Shown one piece after another: positions 1 through 7,246 of a stretch of 15,032 nucleotides of DNA (position 1 is the stretch's first letter; each line of letters starts with the position of its first letter). Below the pieces are notes generated by a model, which was not told the origin of the DNA, searched no databases, and was given only the letters and a program-made list of their open reading frames with translations. Origin of the DNA: an uncultured Collinsella sp. (GTDB taxonomy: Bacteria; Actinomycetota; Coriobacteriia; Coriobacteriales; Coriobacteriaceae); the NCBI GenBank assembly GCA_900757265.1, contig CAAENW010000029.1:1-15032 (forward strand). The letters are read 5' to 3'. A program made the position numbers and the translations under genes.

Positions 1-2150
1 GCCTCCGCGGTCGCGATGCGATCGTCTCTGATGGATAGGCAATCCCAGTAGTCGGACAAACCGGGAACGGGGATGTGTCTGATTGGTTTCATTCCTTTCT
101 TTCTGGCCTTGTCAGCCTCCATCTCTAATGAGATGACGGTGGCAACTAAGTCGAATTTAGAAAGTGCCCATCCGTTGTCCGATTTGCGACAGCTACTAGT
201 GTTCTGCTCTGCGAGCTTATCTAAGAGCTCTGGAAGGGTGCCTAATTGCGCTGACGGGGTCGTAATAGTAACGATTTCATTGCCATCCGCCAATGACCCG
301 TTCCAAATCACGGGGCGAGGATGGCCACATGCTTCAGGTGTTTGAGTGCTGGGCTGGTTTTTGGGCTGATTGATCGCTTTGAGCCACTCTTCGTAGAGTG
401 CTTTCGGCACGAGGGGAGAGCGTTGATAAAAAGGTCCAAGGGTGTGGTCGACGGCGGCGGCTAGTTCTTGAAAATAAAGCTGTCGTTTTTTGTTGATAGC
501 CATAGGGTTATGCCCGTCTTTCCCGCTGACGGTATCTGCTTTGCGTCTTAAATTGACGGCAGTTGCATGGGGCGGCTTTTTACCAAGCTTGAGTTTTCTA
601 TTACTCGCGGGATTGCAGTACATGCCCGTTTCGTTGTCGTATCTAGAACAATACTTGCTATTGTTGCCAGTTGGGAAAACGGGCTTGTTACATGTGCTGC
701 ATTTTGCCGGAAGTGCCCCAGATCGCAGGGCTTCGCATAGTAGATGCGCATAGAAAACCGGGAATGATTCCGGAAGAAAAGAATGAATCAATGAGTGGGA
801 GCGGTCTATCAAGTGCTGGAAATGAAGGGCTTCTTGCATTGCGTCACTGTCGTTGATGTCGATAACAAGGTACTTTCCGTCATTTACGATAAACCGCATG
901 ATGCCGATTGTGCTTTCGGCGTTCCTCGATAACTCCACCTTGTTGTAGAGCCTGTTCTGAATCAGGTTGAGTGCCAGAGAGTCGAGGCTATTGAGGTCCT
1001 GGACCATTGGGGCGGCGATTGCATGTTTCGTGCATTCTGAGGACGTTAGTTCCCCAAAACGGCGAATTTGATCAGCGACATCCAGGATGGATTCTCCGGT
1101 AGAAAGCAGCTTCGCGAATAATGAAACGTAGCTGCTGAGGTCATCCCGATAAGAAGGCTCGTTTATCTTCTTGGATAAGCTAAGACAATCAATGATGATG
1201 TCGCCAAGAACGGCTATTGCCAACTCATGGATATCGATGGCTAGTTGGGTATCAACTAATTGACCGTGGAAGTGCGTCTCATAAAACTCTCTTTTGGTTT
1301 CTGGCGTTTTAAGCGCCAACGGGTGGTGGGCAATTGAGCGCTCGCTTCCGCGAGCGAGCTCAGGCCTACTGTTTAGGCCAAAGAGCATTTCAATGTAATT
1401 GGCCAGATTAGGGGCAACGGAATCGGCGGCATCGTTGCTGCTTAGTAACTCAAGTGCTGGCATAGCAACTTTCGCGATGTTCCTGCACTCTATTGCCCAA
1501 AGGGAGAAAACCTTCGAGGGCAAATAGGCATCGGGTATTTCATCAAGATAAACTGAATCGATGCATAATGAGCAAGCATTGAAAAAGAGCTGGTAGATAC
1601 CGTCCGAATAGCCGCCGCTTATTGCGGAATCAAGCGCTTGCTTGACTGCTTCTGTGAGCTCATGCGTTATATTTGCCTTTTCGATATGGCATTTGTCGAG
1701 GTCGCCGCCTGCGTCAATTATTCTCGAACAAAGCGGAGGAAAACACGTGGAAGCATTTTTATAATCTGAGCCTTCGAGATATTGAGCTTCTTGAATGCGC
1801 TGCATTCGCCGTAGCGAATTAAAGATGCGGTGTGGAACGGGCGCTGAATGGGCGTTACGATATTCGGCATACCAAGAGGACATTTCGTTAAAGAACTTCT
1901 CAAGATCAATTCTTAGGAATTCGTTTAACAGCTCTTTTGCAGACCAATGCTGTTCGAATTCCGCTCCTTCACATTCTTGATCCTTATCGGGTTTTGCGTT
2001 TGTCAGTTGTTTGCAACAGAGATGCAAAGAGGTATCTCTGTCAAACCGAATGAAGCTAGCCCTAACACGCCAGGTCAGAGCTATTAAATTGGCACCTTGC
2101 ATATTTCTTAAACCAGCACAACTTTCAAAATCAAATATACTTTGTGCCAT
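1..2150 (-). CDS. A1: large zinc-knuckle protein, paralogue of A2; C-terminus cut by left edge
   Basis: An uninterrupted minus-strand reading frame runs from an ATG at 2150 to the window edge (716 complete codons). An in-frame stop lies just upstream, so 2150 is the first possible start; a second ATG at 2102 is in frame. I prefer 2150 because the residues it adds (IFDFESCAGLRNMQGANL) align with the N-terminus of A2. No strong Shine-Dalgarno is seen at either start. Residues 484-512 carry Cys-X2-Cys-X13-Cys-X10-Cys, with the core FPTGNNSKYCSRY, followed by a basic stretch and KADT. The same block sits at 465-493 of A2, so this is a true paralogue, probably lacking only a few dozen C-terminal residues here. 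The spacing suggests a structural zinc site. The rest is soluble and mainly helical, with no signal peptide or membrane segment seen. Base composition is clearly more AT-rich than genes to the right. The family is not recognised with certainty (it may be a DUF-type family such as DUF6076). Function is unknown; it is divergent from B1. Confidence 0.85.
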   Translation of the reverse strand, partial: MAQSIFDFESCAGLRNMQGANLIALTWRVRASFIRFDRDTSLHLCCKQLTNAKPDKDQECEGAEFEQHWSAKELLNEFLRIDLEKFFNEMSSWYAEYRNAHSAPVPHRIFNSLRRMQRIQEAQYLEGSDYKNASTCFPPLCSRIIDAGGDLDKCHIEKANITHELTEAVKQALDSAISGGYSDGIYQLFFNACSLCIDSVYLDEIPDAYLPSKVFSLWAIECRNIAKVAMPALELLSSNDAADSVAPNLANYIEMLFGLNSRPELARGSERSIAHHPLALKTPETKREFYETHFHGQLVDTQLAIDIHELAIAVLGDIIIDCLSLSKKINEPSYRDDLSSYVSLFAKLLSTGESILDVADQIRRFGELTSSECTKHAIAAPMVQDLNSLDSLALNLIQNRLYNKVELSRNAESTIGIMRFIVNDGKYLVIDINDSDAMQEALHFQHLIDRSHSLIHSFLPESFPVFYAHLLCEALRSGALPAKCSTCNKPVFPTGNNSKYCSRYDNETGMYCNPASNRKLKLGKKPPHATAVNLRRKADTVSGKDGHNPMAINKKRQLYFQELAAAVDHTLGPFYQRSPLVPKALYEEWLKAINQPKNQPSTQTPEACGHPRPVIWNGSLADGNEIVTITTPSAQLGTLPELLDKLAEQNTSSCRKSDNGWALSKFDLVATVISLEMEADKARKKGMKPIRHIPVPGLSDYWDCLSIRDDRIATAE

Positions 2151-2206
2151 TGTGCCACTTTGTCGTGTTCAATAGGAGTCGAGCAAGAAAGAAGTCCAAG
2201 GGAGGA
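2136..2206 (+). promoter_or_regulatory. A1/B1 divergent control region and B1 leader
   Basis: Only 62 bases separate the divergent starts of A1 (2150) and B1 (2213). A perfect tandem 8-mer, TTGTGCCA, lies at 2142-2149 and 2150-2157 over the A1 start, and a TATACT (2136-2141) could be a -10 box for B1. No convincing -35 is seen, so the promoter call is weak. From about 2166 the leader (TGTTCAATAGGAGTC, then a purine-rich run to GGAGGA) matches the leader of B2 (TGTTCAATGGAGTC, then GGGAGG). This shows that the duplicated unit includes the 5' leader. GGAGGA at 2201-2206 fixes the B1 start. Confidence 0.4.
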
Positions 2207-2212
2207 CGGAAA

Positions 2213-2554
2213 ATGTTCGACGGCACCCTGTTTGAACTGGTTAATTCCACCAAGCGCGATGAGCTTGAAGATATCGTTTGCGAAGCTATGACCATCTGTG
2301 ATGAGCTGAAGGTGGGCCTTTCTGAGGAGCGCGGGCTCGGCTTCTTTGAAGACTGTGCCCGTCAAAGCGCCTATGAGCTCATGCTCGACAATTGTCGTGA
2401 CGAGCTTGCTCGTCTGGGCTTTGAGCTCGAATGGGGCGTTGAGGACTATCCGGTGGTCTCGCCGGTCCGTTCGGTTTCGCTTGCGCGGATCTCAGCGCAT
2501 GACGCCGTTGGCGTCGAGTATTCGAGTCGTAATGACCTCGATATAGCTTGTTAG
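2213..2554 (+). CDS. B1: small acidic cytoplasmic protein, paralogue of B2
   Basis: A 113-residue soluble, acidic, largely helical protein. The start at 2213 is chosen because GGAGGA lies 6 bases upstream and the leader matches that of B2; an in-frame ATG at 2144 would add about 23 basic residues with no counterpart in B2. Similarity to B2 is strongest at the end: DELARLGFELEW here against DELDQLGFEFRW, and both finish in DIAC followed by the stop. The N-terminal halves are only loosely alike. No catalytic motif, DNA-binding motif or membrane segment is seen. It lies 128 bases ahead of membrane protein C1 on the same strand, with a hairpin between, and is probably co-transcribed with it. The fixed B-C pairing in both modules suggests that B is a soluble partner of C (inference). 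Family not recognised. Confidence 0.85.
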   Translation: MFDGTLFELVNSTKRDELEDIVCEAMTICDELKVGLSEERGLGFFEDCARQSAYELMLDNCRDELARLGFELEWGVEDYPVVSPVRSVSLARISAHDAVGVEYSSRNDLDIAC

Positions 2555-2597
2555 TCTTTCTTTCTTCGTAGGCGGTCAAGCCGACCTGCTGTTTTAT

Positions 2598-2618
2598 CGG
2601 GACTTCTAAGCAGTCCCG
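2598..2618 (+). terminator. Hairpin between B1 and C1, possible attenuator
   Basis: CGGGACT (2598-2604) and AGTCCCG (2612-2618) form a perfect 7-bp stem with a 7-base loop, followed by TTCTTT. It resembles a weak intrinsic terminator inside the B1-C1 unit and could reduce C1 expression relative to B1. A different hairpin occupies the matching gap between B2 and C2. Confidence 0.45.
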
Positions 2619-2682
2619 TTCTTTACGCCAATCACCCCAAAACTCAATCACCAACCAATCGGGTCTCTCTGAAAGGAAGATC

Positions 2683-3495
2683 ATGAATACTTCTATTCAA
2701 AATGTGTCCGTCTCTCACAAGCCGAGCATCACCAAGATTGCCGAAGGCGCGTTGCTAATCGCTGTCGCGGCGTTAGCTGTGAACGGCATCATTTCCTTTA
2801 CTGCACCGTCGTACATCTGGAAAGGTGAGATTCCTATGTTCACGCCTGACCTGTTCGATCATCCCTACGAGGCTCCAACGGTGGAGGATATTGTGTCGGG
2901 AATGGAGACGCTTGACCGGGTGTCGATGACCGCGGCCGTGCTCGTTGCTCTGTATCCTGTATACCATGCCATTTGGTGCCTCTGCGCAGGTGTTGGGTGC
3001 AATTGCAAGGCACCTGTGTTTTGCGGACGGATGTCGCGCCGCTTTGGCTCGTTGAGCGCCTGTTCGCTTTTGGCCGTGCTTGCCGTATGTCGTGGGTTTG
3101 AGTGCTATATCGACGGCGGGGCCACGGGGGACAAACTCCTCATGATCGTGGGCCTTTTCCTCATGGTGACATCGATTGCGCTTGTTTCCGGATGCGTCCT
3201 GGCATGCATTGTCAAATGGTATGAGCTCAAAGGTCCTGGGCGCTATCGTGGCGACGAGGCTCTTGTCGCATGGTTCGGCCGTGCAGATGTCTTACTGAAT
3301 CGCGCGAGCTCGAAGATGGTGCCGCTGTATGGTGCCGAAATGCTTGCCTGCGCGGCATCGTTGATTTTTGGATATGGCATCGCTAGCGCTATTGCATCCA
3401 TCATTACGATTGTATTAACCGCCTGGGGCATTGTGCTCGCCATCATCTTTATCCCTCTTTGTATCGGCTGCGTTTCGGCTAGCTCGAAAGACTAG
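2683..3495 (+). CDS. C1: polytopic membrane protein, paralogue of C2
   Basis: A 270-residue protein starting MNTSIQN, with GAAAGGA about 6 bases upstream of the ATG. Hydrophobic segments lie at about 20-42, 80-100, 122-137, 151-178 and a long C-terminal stretch of about 217-264 that probably crosses the membrane twice. Blocks shared with C2 are GALLIAVAA (start of the first segment), WKGE just after it, YPxYHAxW, APVFCxRxSR, KGPGR, ADVLLxRASS and AExLAC. The conserved Arg/Lys-rich loops between segments suggest a defined cytoplasmic face. There is no transporter signature, enzyme motif or lipobox. It lies downstream of B1 in the same unit and converges on A2, with 46 bases between the two stop codons. 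Membrane location is well supported; function (channel, sensor or effector) is unknown. Confidence 0.88.
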   Translation: MNTSIQNVSVSHKPSITKIAEGALLIAVAALAVNGIISFTAPSYIWKGEIPMFTPDLFDHPYEAPTVEDIVSGMETLDRVSMTAAVLVALYPVYHAIWCLCAGVGCNCKAPVFCGRMSRRFGSLSACSLLAVLAVCRGFECYIDGGATGDKLLMIVGLFLMVTSIALVSGCVLACIVKWYELKGPGRYRGDEALVAWFGRADVLLNRASSKMVPLYGAEMLACAASLIFGYGIASAIASIITIVLTAWGIVLAIIFIPLCIGCVSASSKD

Positions 3496-3541
3496 AAGGG
3501 TGAATCTGTTCGCGGACACGTAGAAAGCCGCGGCATCAAGC

Positions 3542-5701
3542 TCAGTCTTGCTTTTCCGGGTCATATCCCTTTGTATACACGGTAAAGCTGAGGTCATCGA
3601 TCATGCCGGTACTGCAGACACATGCGTCGGGCGTGTTCCAAGTGTCCTGAACCGTCAGGTCGGTTGAGACGCGCTCGGGCTCATCAATTCCAAGCAATGG
3701 AATGGGTTTTGTCATCTGATCGGCGTTATTTATCTGCGCAATGATCTCCAGCAACTTGTACAACTTGATATGCCAGGAGCTGTATGGGTGCTCGCCGGGC
3801 CCCTTGAAATCCAACGTGCATTTTGATTGTGGGCTTTCGGCAAGTTGGCCCAAACGTTCAAAAAGCGCTGGGTACTCGGCTCCGGAAAACTCGACTCGAA
3901 CATAACGATTGCCATCGCGGACGACTCCGTACCACATTACAGAGTATGGAAAGCCGATTCTATCCGGTCGTTTGATTTCTGTCCTGCAATTGGGCTGGTT
4001 GACGATAGACAGCCATGTCGAATAGAGCTCGTCGGAAATAAGGTCACTCGCTTGGTATGTTGGACCAATGCCATCGAGGACAAAGTTGCCAAGACGCTCA
4101 AAATAGTGGGCACAATCCGCTAGGCCATTTTTATACGCCGTATCGGCTTTTCTCTGCATATTGAGCGCGACATCGCGGGGCGATTTGCGACCAAGATGTT
4201 TTTTGGCGTTATATCGCGGGTTGCAGTAGAGCTTGGTCTCCTCGCTATATCGGTCGCAGTACTTGCTGTTGGGACCAGTTGGAAAAAAGAGCGAACCGCA
4301 GGTTTGGCATGCTATCGGCATAATGCCGCACAGCAGCAGCTCGTGAAGGATGCGGGCATAAAGGCTTGCAAAGGACCATTCCTCTTCGGTGAAGTAGAGC
4401 TCTCCTGCCTTTGAAATAACGGCTTGAAGCCCAACGAGCCTATTGAGGTTTTCCTGGTCGTTAAGCTCTGCATGCGTATGGAAGTCTCCATTTGCGAAGA
4501 TCTGGTTCTCGCGCATAGCTTCGAGATAGTTTTTACGAAACGCCTGCATAAAGGGGGCGCTATTCATGCGCTTTATTCCATTCAAATGCTCTTCGAGCTT
4601 TTGAGCCGTTTCGTTTCCGGGCAAGTGTTTTTTGGCTGCGTATACAAAAGCTTCGCCAAAGCGGATGATTGCTGGCAGCTGCTCATCGAATAATCGGAAT
4701 TGTCGCGGGTCGCTTGTTTTGATGGCGGCTGGGAAAAACTCTTCGTTTTGCGCGAGCAGGCTAGGTGCCTCGGTGTTTTTAAGCAGCGGGGTAAGCTCCA
4801 GACATTCCTGATAAAAAACAATGAGAAGCGCTCGAAAGAGATCGATATTGGTGCAGACGCAAGCTGTTTCTATCTGAGATTTCGCCTTGGGAAAGTTGCG
4901 TATAGGATTGTCTCGGTCATACGGCACTGGTGCTGTTAGATCGGTCTCGCCGTTGGTAGCGTTAATGCTCATGTCGTTCGACTCGAGCTGGAGATAGGAG
5001 CTGAAGAGGGACGCCATTTCTTGCTTGTTGAGTTGGTCTGATGTTGTAATCACCGCGCGGTACAGGCGGTTGATCTCGTCGCACTCAATAGCGTTGTTGT
5101 ACATCCAGCAGCTGTAATAGCGATAGTCGGGAATCGCCGTGATGTTCATGACACACTGTCTACAGACATTTTCAAGGAGATATCTGGCCATGCCGGAAAT
5201 CTCTCCGTGTGCATGGCTTGTAATGGCTTCGTCGAATATCGGAGCAAAGAAATCGAGGTCGCGTTCCTTTTGTTTTTGAAGGTTGACTGCGATTTCGGCT
5301 TCGTTCAATTCTACTTGTGCTGACTCTTGATCGGGGTCGTCTTGATCGAGCCAGACGTCATGGTCTGGCTCGGCTGCGTAGTCCATCGACGTGTGTTGCA
5401 CATGGTGGGGAGCGGCAGAGGACTGTCGAATGGCGTTCTGCAAATCGATATAAAAGCGCTGGTCTGCTCGCTCACGAAAGTGGCCCCCAATCTCGTTGAA
5501 AAGTGAGCTAAGGTCGACGCGCAATAGGTCGTTGCCTAGGGAGACGAGACTCCATGCGCTTGCATTGCCGGATGTGTTTCCGTCACCGGCACAATCAATC
5601 TCCGGCGTCCTGTTAAGAAGCAGCATACGGGGATTGACAGGGGAGCGAAGAAAGCCAGCCTCAAAACCCCAGCTAAATGGTTCTTTTTCGGACTTAAGCA
5701 T
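3542..5701 (-). CDS. A2: large zinc-knuckle protein, 719 aa
   Basis: The complete copy of the A family, 719 residues. The start is ATG 5701 with TTGGAG a few bases upstream. Cysteines 465, 468, 482 and 493 have the spacing Cys-X2-Cys-X13-Cys-X10-Cys, with FPTGPNSKYCDRY between the pairs and YCNP at the last; A1 has the same residues and spacing. A basic helix (KKHLGRKSPRD) follows the motif. The region of about 100-160 is very acidic. The remainder appears helical, with no signal peptide or membrane segment. The protein is colinear with A1 over its full length, but identity looks low outside the zinc motif and the segment after it. It is divergent from B2-C2 and convergent with C1. A zinc knuckle plus a basic patch could mean nucleic acid binding, but this is inference. 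No catalytic domain is recognised. Confidence 0.9.
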   Translation of the reverse strand: MLKSEKEPFSWGFEAGFLRSPVNPRMLLLNRTPEIDCAGDGNTSGNASAWSLVSLGNDLLRVDLSSLFNEIGGHFRERADQRFYIDLQNAIRQSSAAPHHVQHTSMDYAAEPDHDVWLDQDDPDQESAQVELNEAEIAVNLQKQKERDLDFFAPIFDEAITSHAHGEISGMARYLLENVCRQCVMNITAIPDYRYYSCWMYNNAIECDEINRLYRAVITTSDQLNKQEMASLFSSYLQLESNDMSINATNGETDLTAPVPYDRDNPIRNFPKAKSQIETACVCTNIDLFRALLIVFYQECLELTPLLKNTEAPSLLAQNEEFFPAAIKTSDPRQFRLFDEQLPAIIRFGEAFVYAAKKHLPGNETAQKLEEHLNGIKRMNSAPFMQAFRKNYLEAMRENQIFANGDFHTHAELNDQENLNRLVGLQAVISKAGELYFTEEEWSFASLYARILHELLLCGIMPIACQTCGSLFFPTGPNSKYCDRYSEETKLYCNPRYNAKKHLGRKSPRDVALNMQRKADTAYKNGLADCAHYFERLGNFVLDGIGPTYQASDLISDELYSTWLSIVNQPNCRTEIKRPDRIGFPYSVMWYGVVRDGNRYVRVEFSGAEYPALFERLGQLAESPQSKCTLDFKGPGEHPYSSWHIKLYKLLEIIAQINNADQMTKPIPLLGIDEPERVSTDLTVQDTWNTPDACVCSTGMIDDLSFTVYTKGYDPEKQD

Positions 5702-5709
5702 TGATGCTC

Positions 5710-5768
5710 CAAACAGCCAAAATTTAAAACGCGATAAAAGTTATATTACGCAGCTGTTTGCGGCTGTT
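5710..5768. promoter_or_regulatory. A2/B2 divergent promoter region with inverted repeat
   Basis: Between the divergent starts of A2 (5701) and B2 (5811), CAAACAGC (5710-5717) and GCTGTTTG (5753-5760) form a perfect 8-bp inverted repeat 35 bases apart. A further half-site, GGCTGTT (5762-5768), is complementary to AACAGCC (5712-5718). The interval is AT-rich (TTATATTA at 5741-5748), as expected for promoters. The layout suggests operator sites bracketing a divergent promoter. The B2 leader TGTTCAATGGAGTC begins inside the last half-site and matches the B1 leader. Confidence 0.45.
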
Positions 5769-5810
5769 CAATGGAGTCAAGCGAAAAGGCTTAAAACCAG
5801 GGAGGCCGTT

Positions 5811-6137
5811 ATGTCCGATCGCATCAAGCTCAACGAAGGAAACATCGATGTATGCGAGCGCGAGGTTATCGCTCTTCGCGAGATTATCGCTGCCGCCATG
5901 GGTCGCTTGCATCAGATGCGCAAACAGTGCGAGCGCGGCTACACGTCTTCGGAGGATTTCGAGAATGCGTTGGATGCTTACGGAGTGATCCGTGAGCGAG
6001 TCGACGAGCTTGATCAGCTTGGTTTCGAGTTCAGATGGTCCTCAGTCCCCGATGCGGGGATCGATGAGTACGTCGGACTCGAATGGGTCGAGAACGACAG
6101 CTCTCCACGTGAGCGCGGTTTCGATATTGCTTGCTGA
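5811..6137 (+). CDS. B2: small acidic cytoplasmic protein, paralogue of B1
   Basis: A 108-residue soluble protein. The start at 5811 has GGAGG 5 bases upstream; a longer in-frame extension to 5496 would run through the divergent promoter and A2 and is rejected. It is mostly helical and charged, with a possible coiled coil at about 15-75, then DELDQLGFEFRW and an acidic tail ending RERGFDIAC. The final residues are shared with B1 and with the remnant at 7171-7218. No enzyme or DNA-binding motif is visible. C2 follows after 113 bases with a hairpin between. It is probably a functional partner of C2; the family is not recognised. Confidence 0.87.
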   Translation: MSDRIKLNEGNIDVCEREVIALREIIAAAMGRLHQMRKQCERGYTSSEDFENALDAYGVIRERVDELDQLGFEFRWSSVPDAGIDEYVGLEWVENDSSPRERGFDIAC

Positions 6138-6182
6138 TGTGTCCGCACGACTTGGTATCAATGTTGGCGAACAATCTGTGAT

Positions 6183-6224
6183 CGGAGTCGACCATGGGCT
6201 GCATTCTAGTTGCCGCCGACTCCG
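6183..6224 (+). terminator. Hairpin between B2 and C2, possible attenuator
   Basis: CGGAGTCG (6183-6190) and CGACTCCG (6217-6224) are a perfect 8-bp inverted repeat around a 26-base loop, followed by CTTTGTTCT. It sits in the same B-C gap as the hairpin at 2598-2618 but with different sequence. The long loop makes it a weak terminator at best. It may instead be a regulatory structure just ahead of the C2 ribosome binding site. Confidence 0.35.
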
Positions 6225-6250
6225 CTTTGTTCTCCGTTGAAAGGAAAATC

Positions 6251-7075
6251 ATGAACACTTCTATCCAAATTTCGTCCAGCGCCGTTGAGTCTGCGCCCCA
6301 CACCGCCAAAGGCGAGGTCGCCAAGCTCGTGCAGGGCGCGCTGCTCATTGCCGTTGCTGCGGTTGCCGCCGTCGGCATCGCCTCCGTCGCCGCTCCGTTT
6401 TGTGTTTGGAAGGGCGAGGTCGCGCTGTTTCTGAACGAGTCGTTCCACACCAACTGCTCAGTTTCTGCGATCGCGGAGTACGCGTCAGCGGCACCCGGGT
6501 CCGATTGGGCGTCGCTGCTCGTGGCCGTGCTCATCGCGGCCTACCCTGCCTACCATGCCGTCTGGCGCGTTCGCGAGGGACTTGGGCTCAGCTGCGAGGC
6601 ACCGGTATTCTGCAGCCGTGTGTCGCGCCTGCTCGCCGCGGTGAGCGCCTGCCTGCTGCTGGCGATGCTGTTCATGGGCTATGGAACGAGTTGGCTCATC
6701 AACGGCAGTGCGATGGGTGACCAGAGCCTTGTTGAGTCGGGGCACGATGTATGGGCCGTTTCCATCATGATCATGCTGGGCTGTGCCCTGATGTGCCTGT
6801 TCAAGTGGTTTATCGCCAAGGGCCCCGGACGCAATTACGGCAGCGGCTTTGCCGTCGAGCTTGTCCGCCTCGCCGACGTCCTGCTGAAGCGCGCGAGCTC
6901 GAACCTGGTGTTGTGCTACGTGGCCGAGCTGCTTGCCTGCCTGCTGGCGTTGGCCTTCATTGCCGTGGCCTATGTCGTCGTGAGCGTGGCTATCGTGCTT
7001 GCGTTCGCAGCCGTGGCCTTAGTGGTGTGCATCGCCGGGCTTCCCGTTATCCTTGCCGCCTCGTGGCGCAGGTAG
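6251..7075 (+). CDS. C2: polytopic membrane protein, paralogue of C1
   Basis: A 274-residue protein starting MNTSIQI, with GAAAGGA (6239-6245) just upstream. The shared first six residues with C1 and this ribosome binding site decide the start over an upstream in-frame ATG at 6194, which falls inside the hairpin region. Hydrophobic segments lie at about 28-50, 86-105, 127-148, 165-186 and a long C-terminal stretch at 218-270. Blocks shared with C1 are QGALLIAVAA, WKGE, YPAYHAVW, APVFCSRVSR, KGPGR, ADVLLKRASS and AELLAC. It is more GC-rich than C1, which suggests the two modules diverged or arrived separately rather than by a very recent duplication. A tandem hairpin repeat follows its stop. 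Integral membrane location is confident; biochemical role unknown. Confidence 0.88.
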   Translation: MNTSIQISSSAVESAPHTAKGEVAKLVQGALLIAVAAVAAVGIASVAAPFCVWKGEVALFLNESFHTNCSVSAIAEYASAAPGSDWASLLVAVLIAAYPAYHAVWRVREGLGLSCEAPVFCSRVSRLLAAVSACLLLAMLFMGYGTSWLINGSAMGDQSLVESGHDVWAVSIMIMLGCALMCLFKWFIAKGPGRNYGSGFAVELVRLADVLLKRASSNLVLCYVAELLACLLALAFIAVAYVVVSVAIVLAFAAVALVVCIAGLPVILAASWRR

Positions 7076-7087
7076 CGGGGCGATCAT

Positions 7088-7160
7088 GCGAGTTCTTGTC
7101 ACCGCGTGAGAAAAACTTGCAAGAATCGCAAGTTCTTTTCATGCGATGAGAAAAACTTGC
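7088..7160. repeat. Two tandem 33-nt hairpin units with covarying closing pair
   Basis: Unit 1 (7088-7120) and unit 2 (7128-7160) are direct repeats with a 40-base period, and each is itself an inverted repeat. In unit 2, arm 7128-7142 pairs with 7146-7160 around a GCG loop over 15 positions, with one mismatch and one wobble. In unit 1, arm 7088-7102 pairs with 7106-7120 around CGC, with two mismatches and a wobble. The loop-closing pair is C-G in unit 1 and T-A in unit 2, a compensatory change. AACTTGC (7114-7120) can alternatively pair with GCAAGTT (7128-7134) across the units. It may be a REP/BIME-like element, an RNA structure ending the C2 message, or tandem protein-binding sites. Confidence 0.7.
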
Positions 7161-7170
7161 AGGTTGGTGC

Positions 7171-7218
7171 GAGGACGACGGTCCTCCGCGTGAGCGCGGT
7201 TTCGATATTGCTTGTTAA
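7171..7218 (+). pseudogene. B3 remnant: last codons of a third B gene
   Basis: The frame 7171-7218 reads EDDGPPRERGFDIAC and a stop, nearly identical to the end of B2 (ENDSSPRERGFDIAC and a stop). DNA similarity continues past the stop (TAATGTGTCCG against TGATGTGTCCG in B2). An in-frame stop at 7147-7149 lies upstream and there is no start, so this is only the 3' tail of a B gene. It abuts the tandem hairpins, which may mark the breakpoint. It shows that a third module once existed here or that the B2 3' end was copied by recombination. Confidence 0.75.
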
Positions 7219-7246
7219 TGTGTCCGAACGATTGATTGGAGACAAA

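Noticed and set aside
73..1980. Several short plus-strand frames under A1
   Set aside because: They are fragmentary and antisense to the continuous A1 frame, which is supported by colinear similarity to A2.
5496..5810. N-terminal extension of B2 to an ATG at 5496
   Set aside because: It would overlap A2 on the opposite strand and cross the divergent promoter; GGAGG before 5811 and alignment with B1 support the short form.
7088..7160. Possible CRISPR array
   Set aside because: Only two units with a 7-base separator and internal hairpins; there are no spacer-length gaps and no cas genes.
7106..7246. N-terminal extension of D
   Set aside because: The translated region is the hairpin repeat and an out-of-frame reading of the B3 tail; ATG 7247 has its own GGAG.
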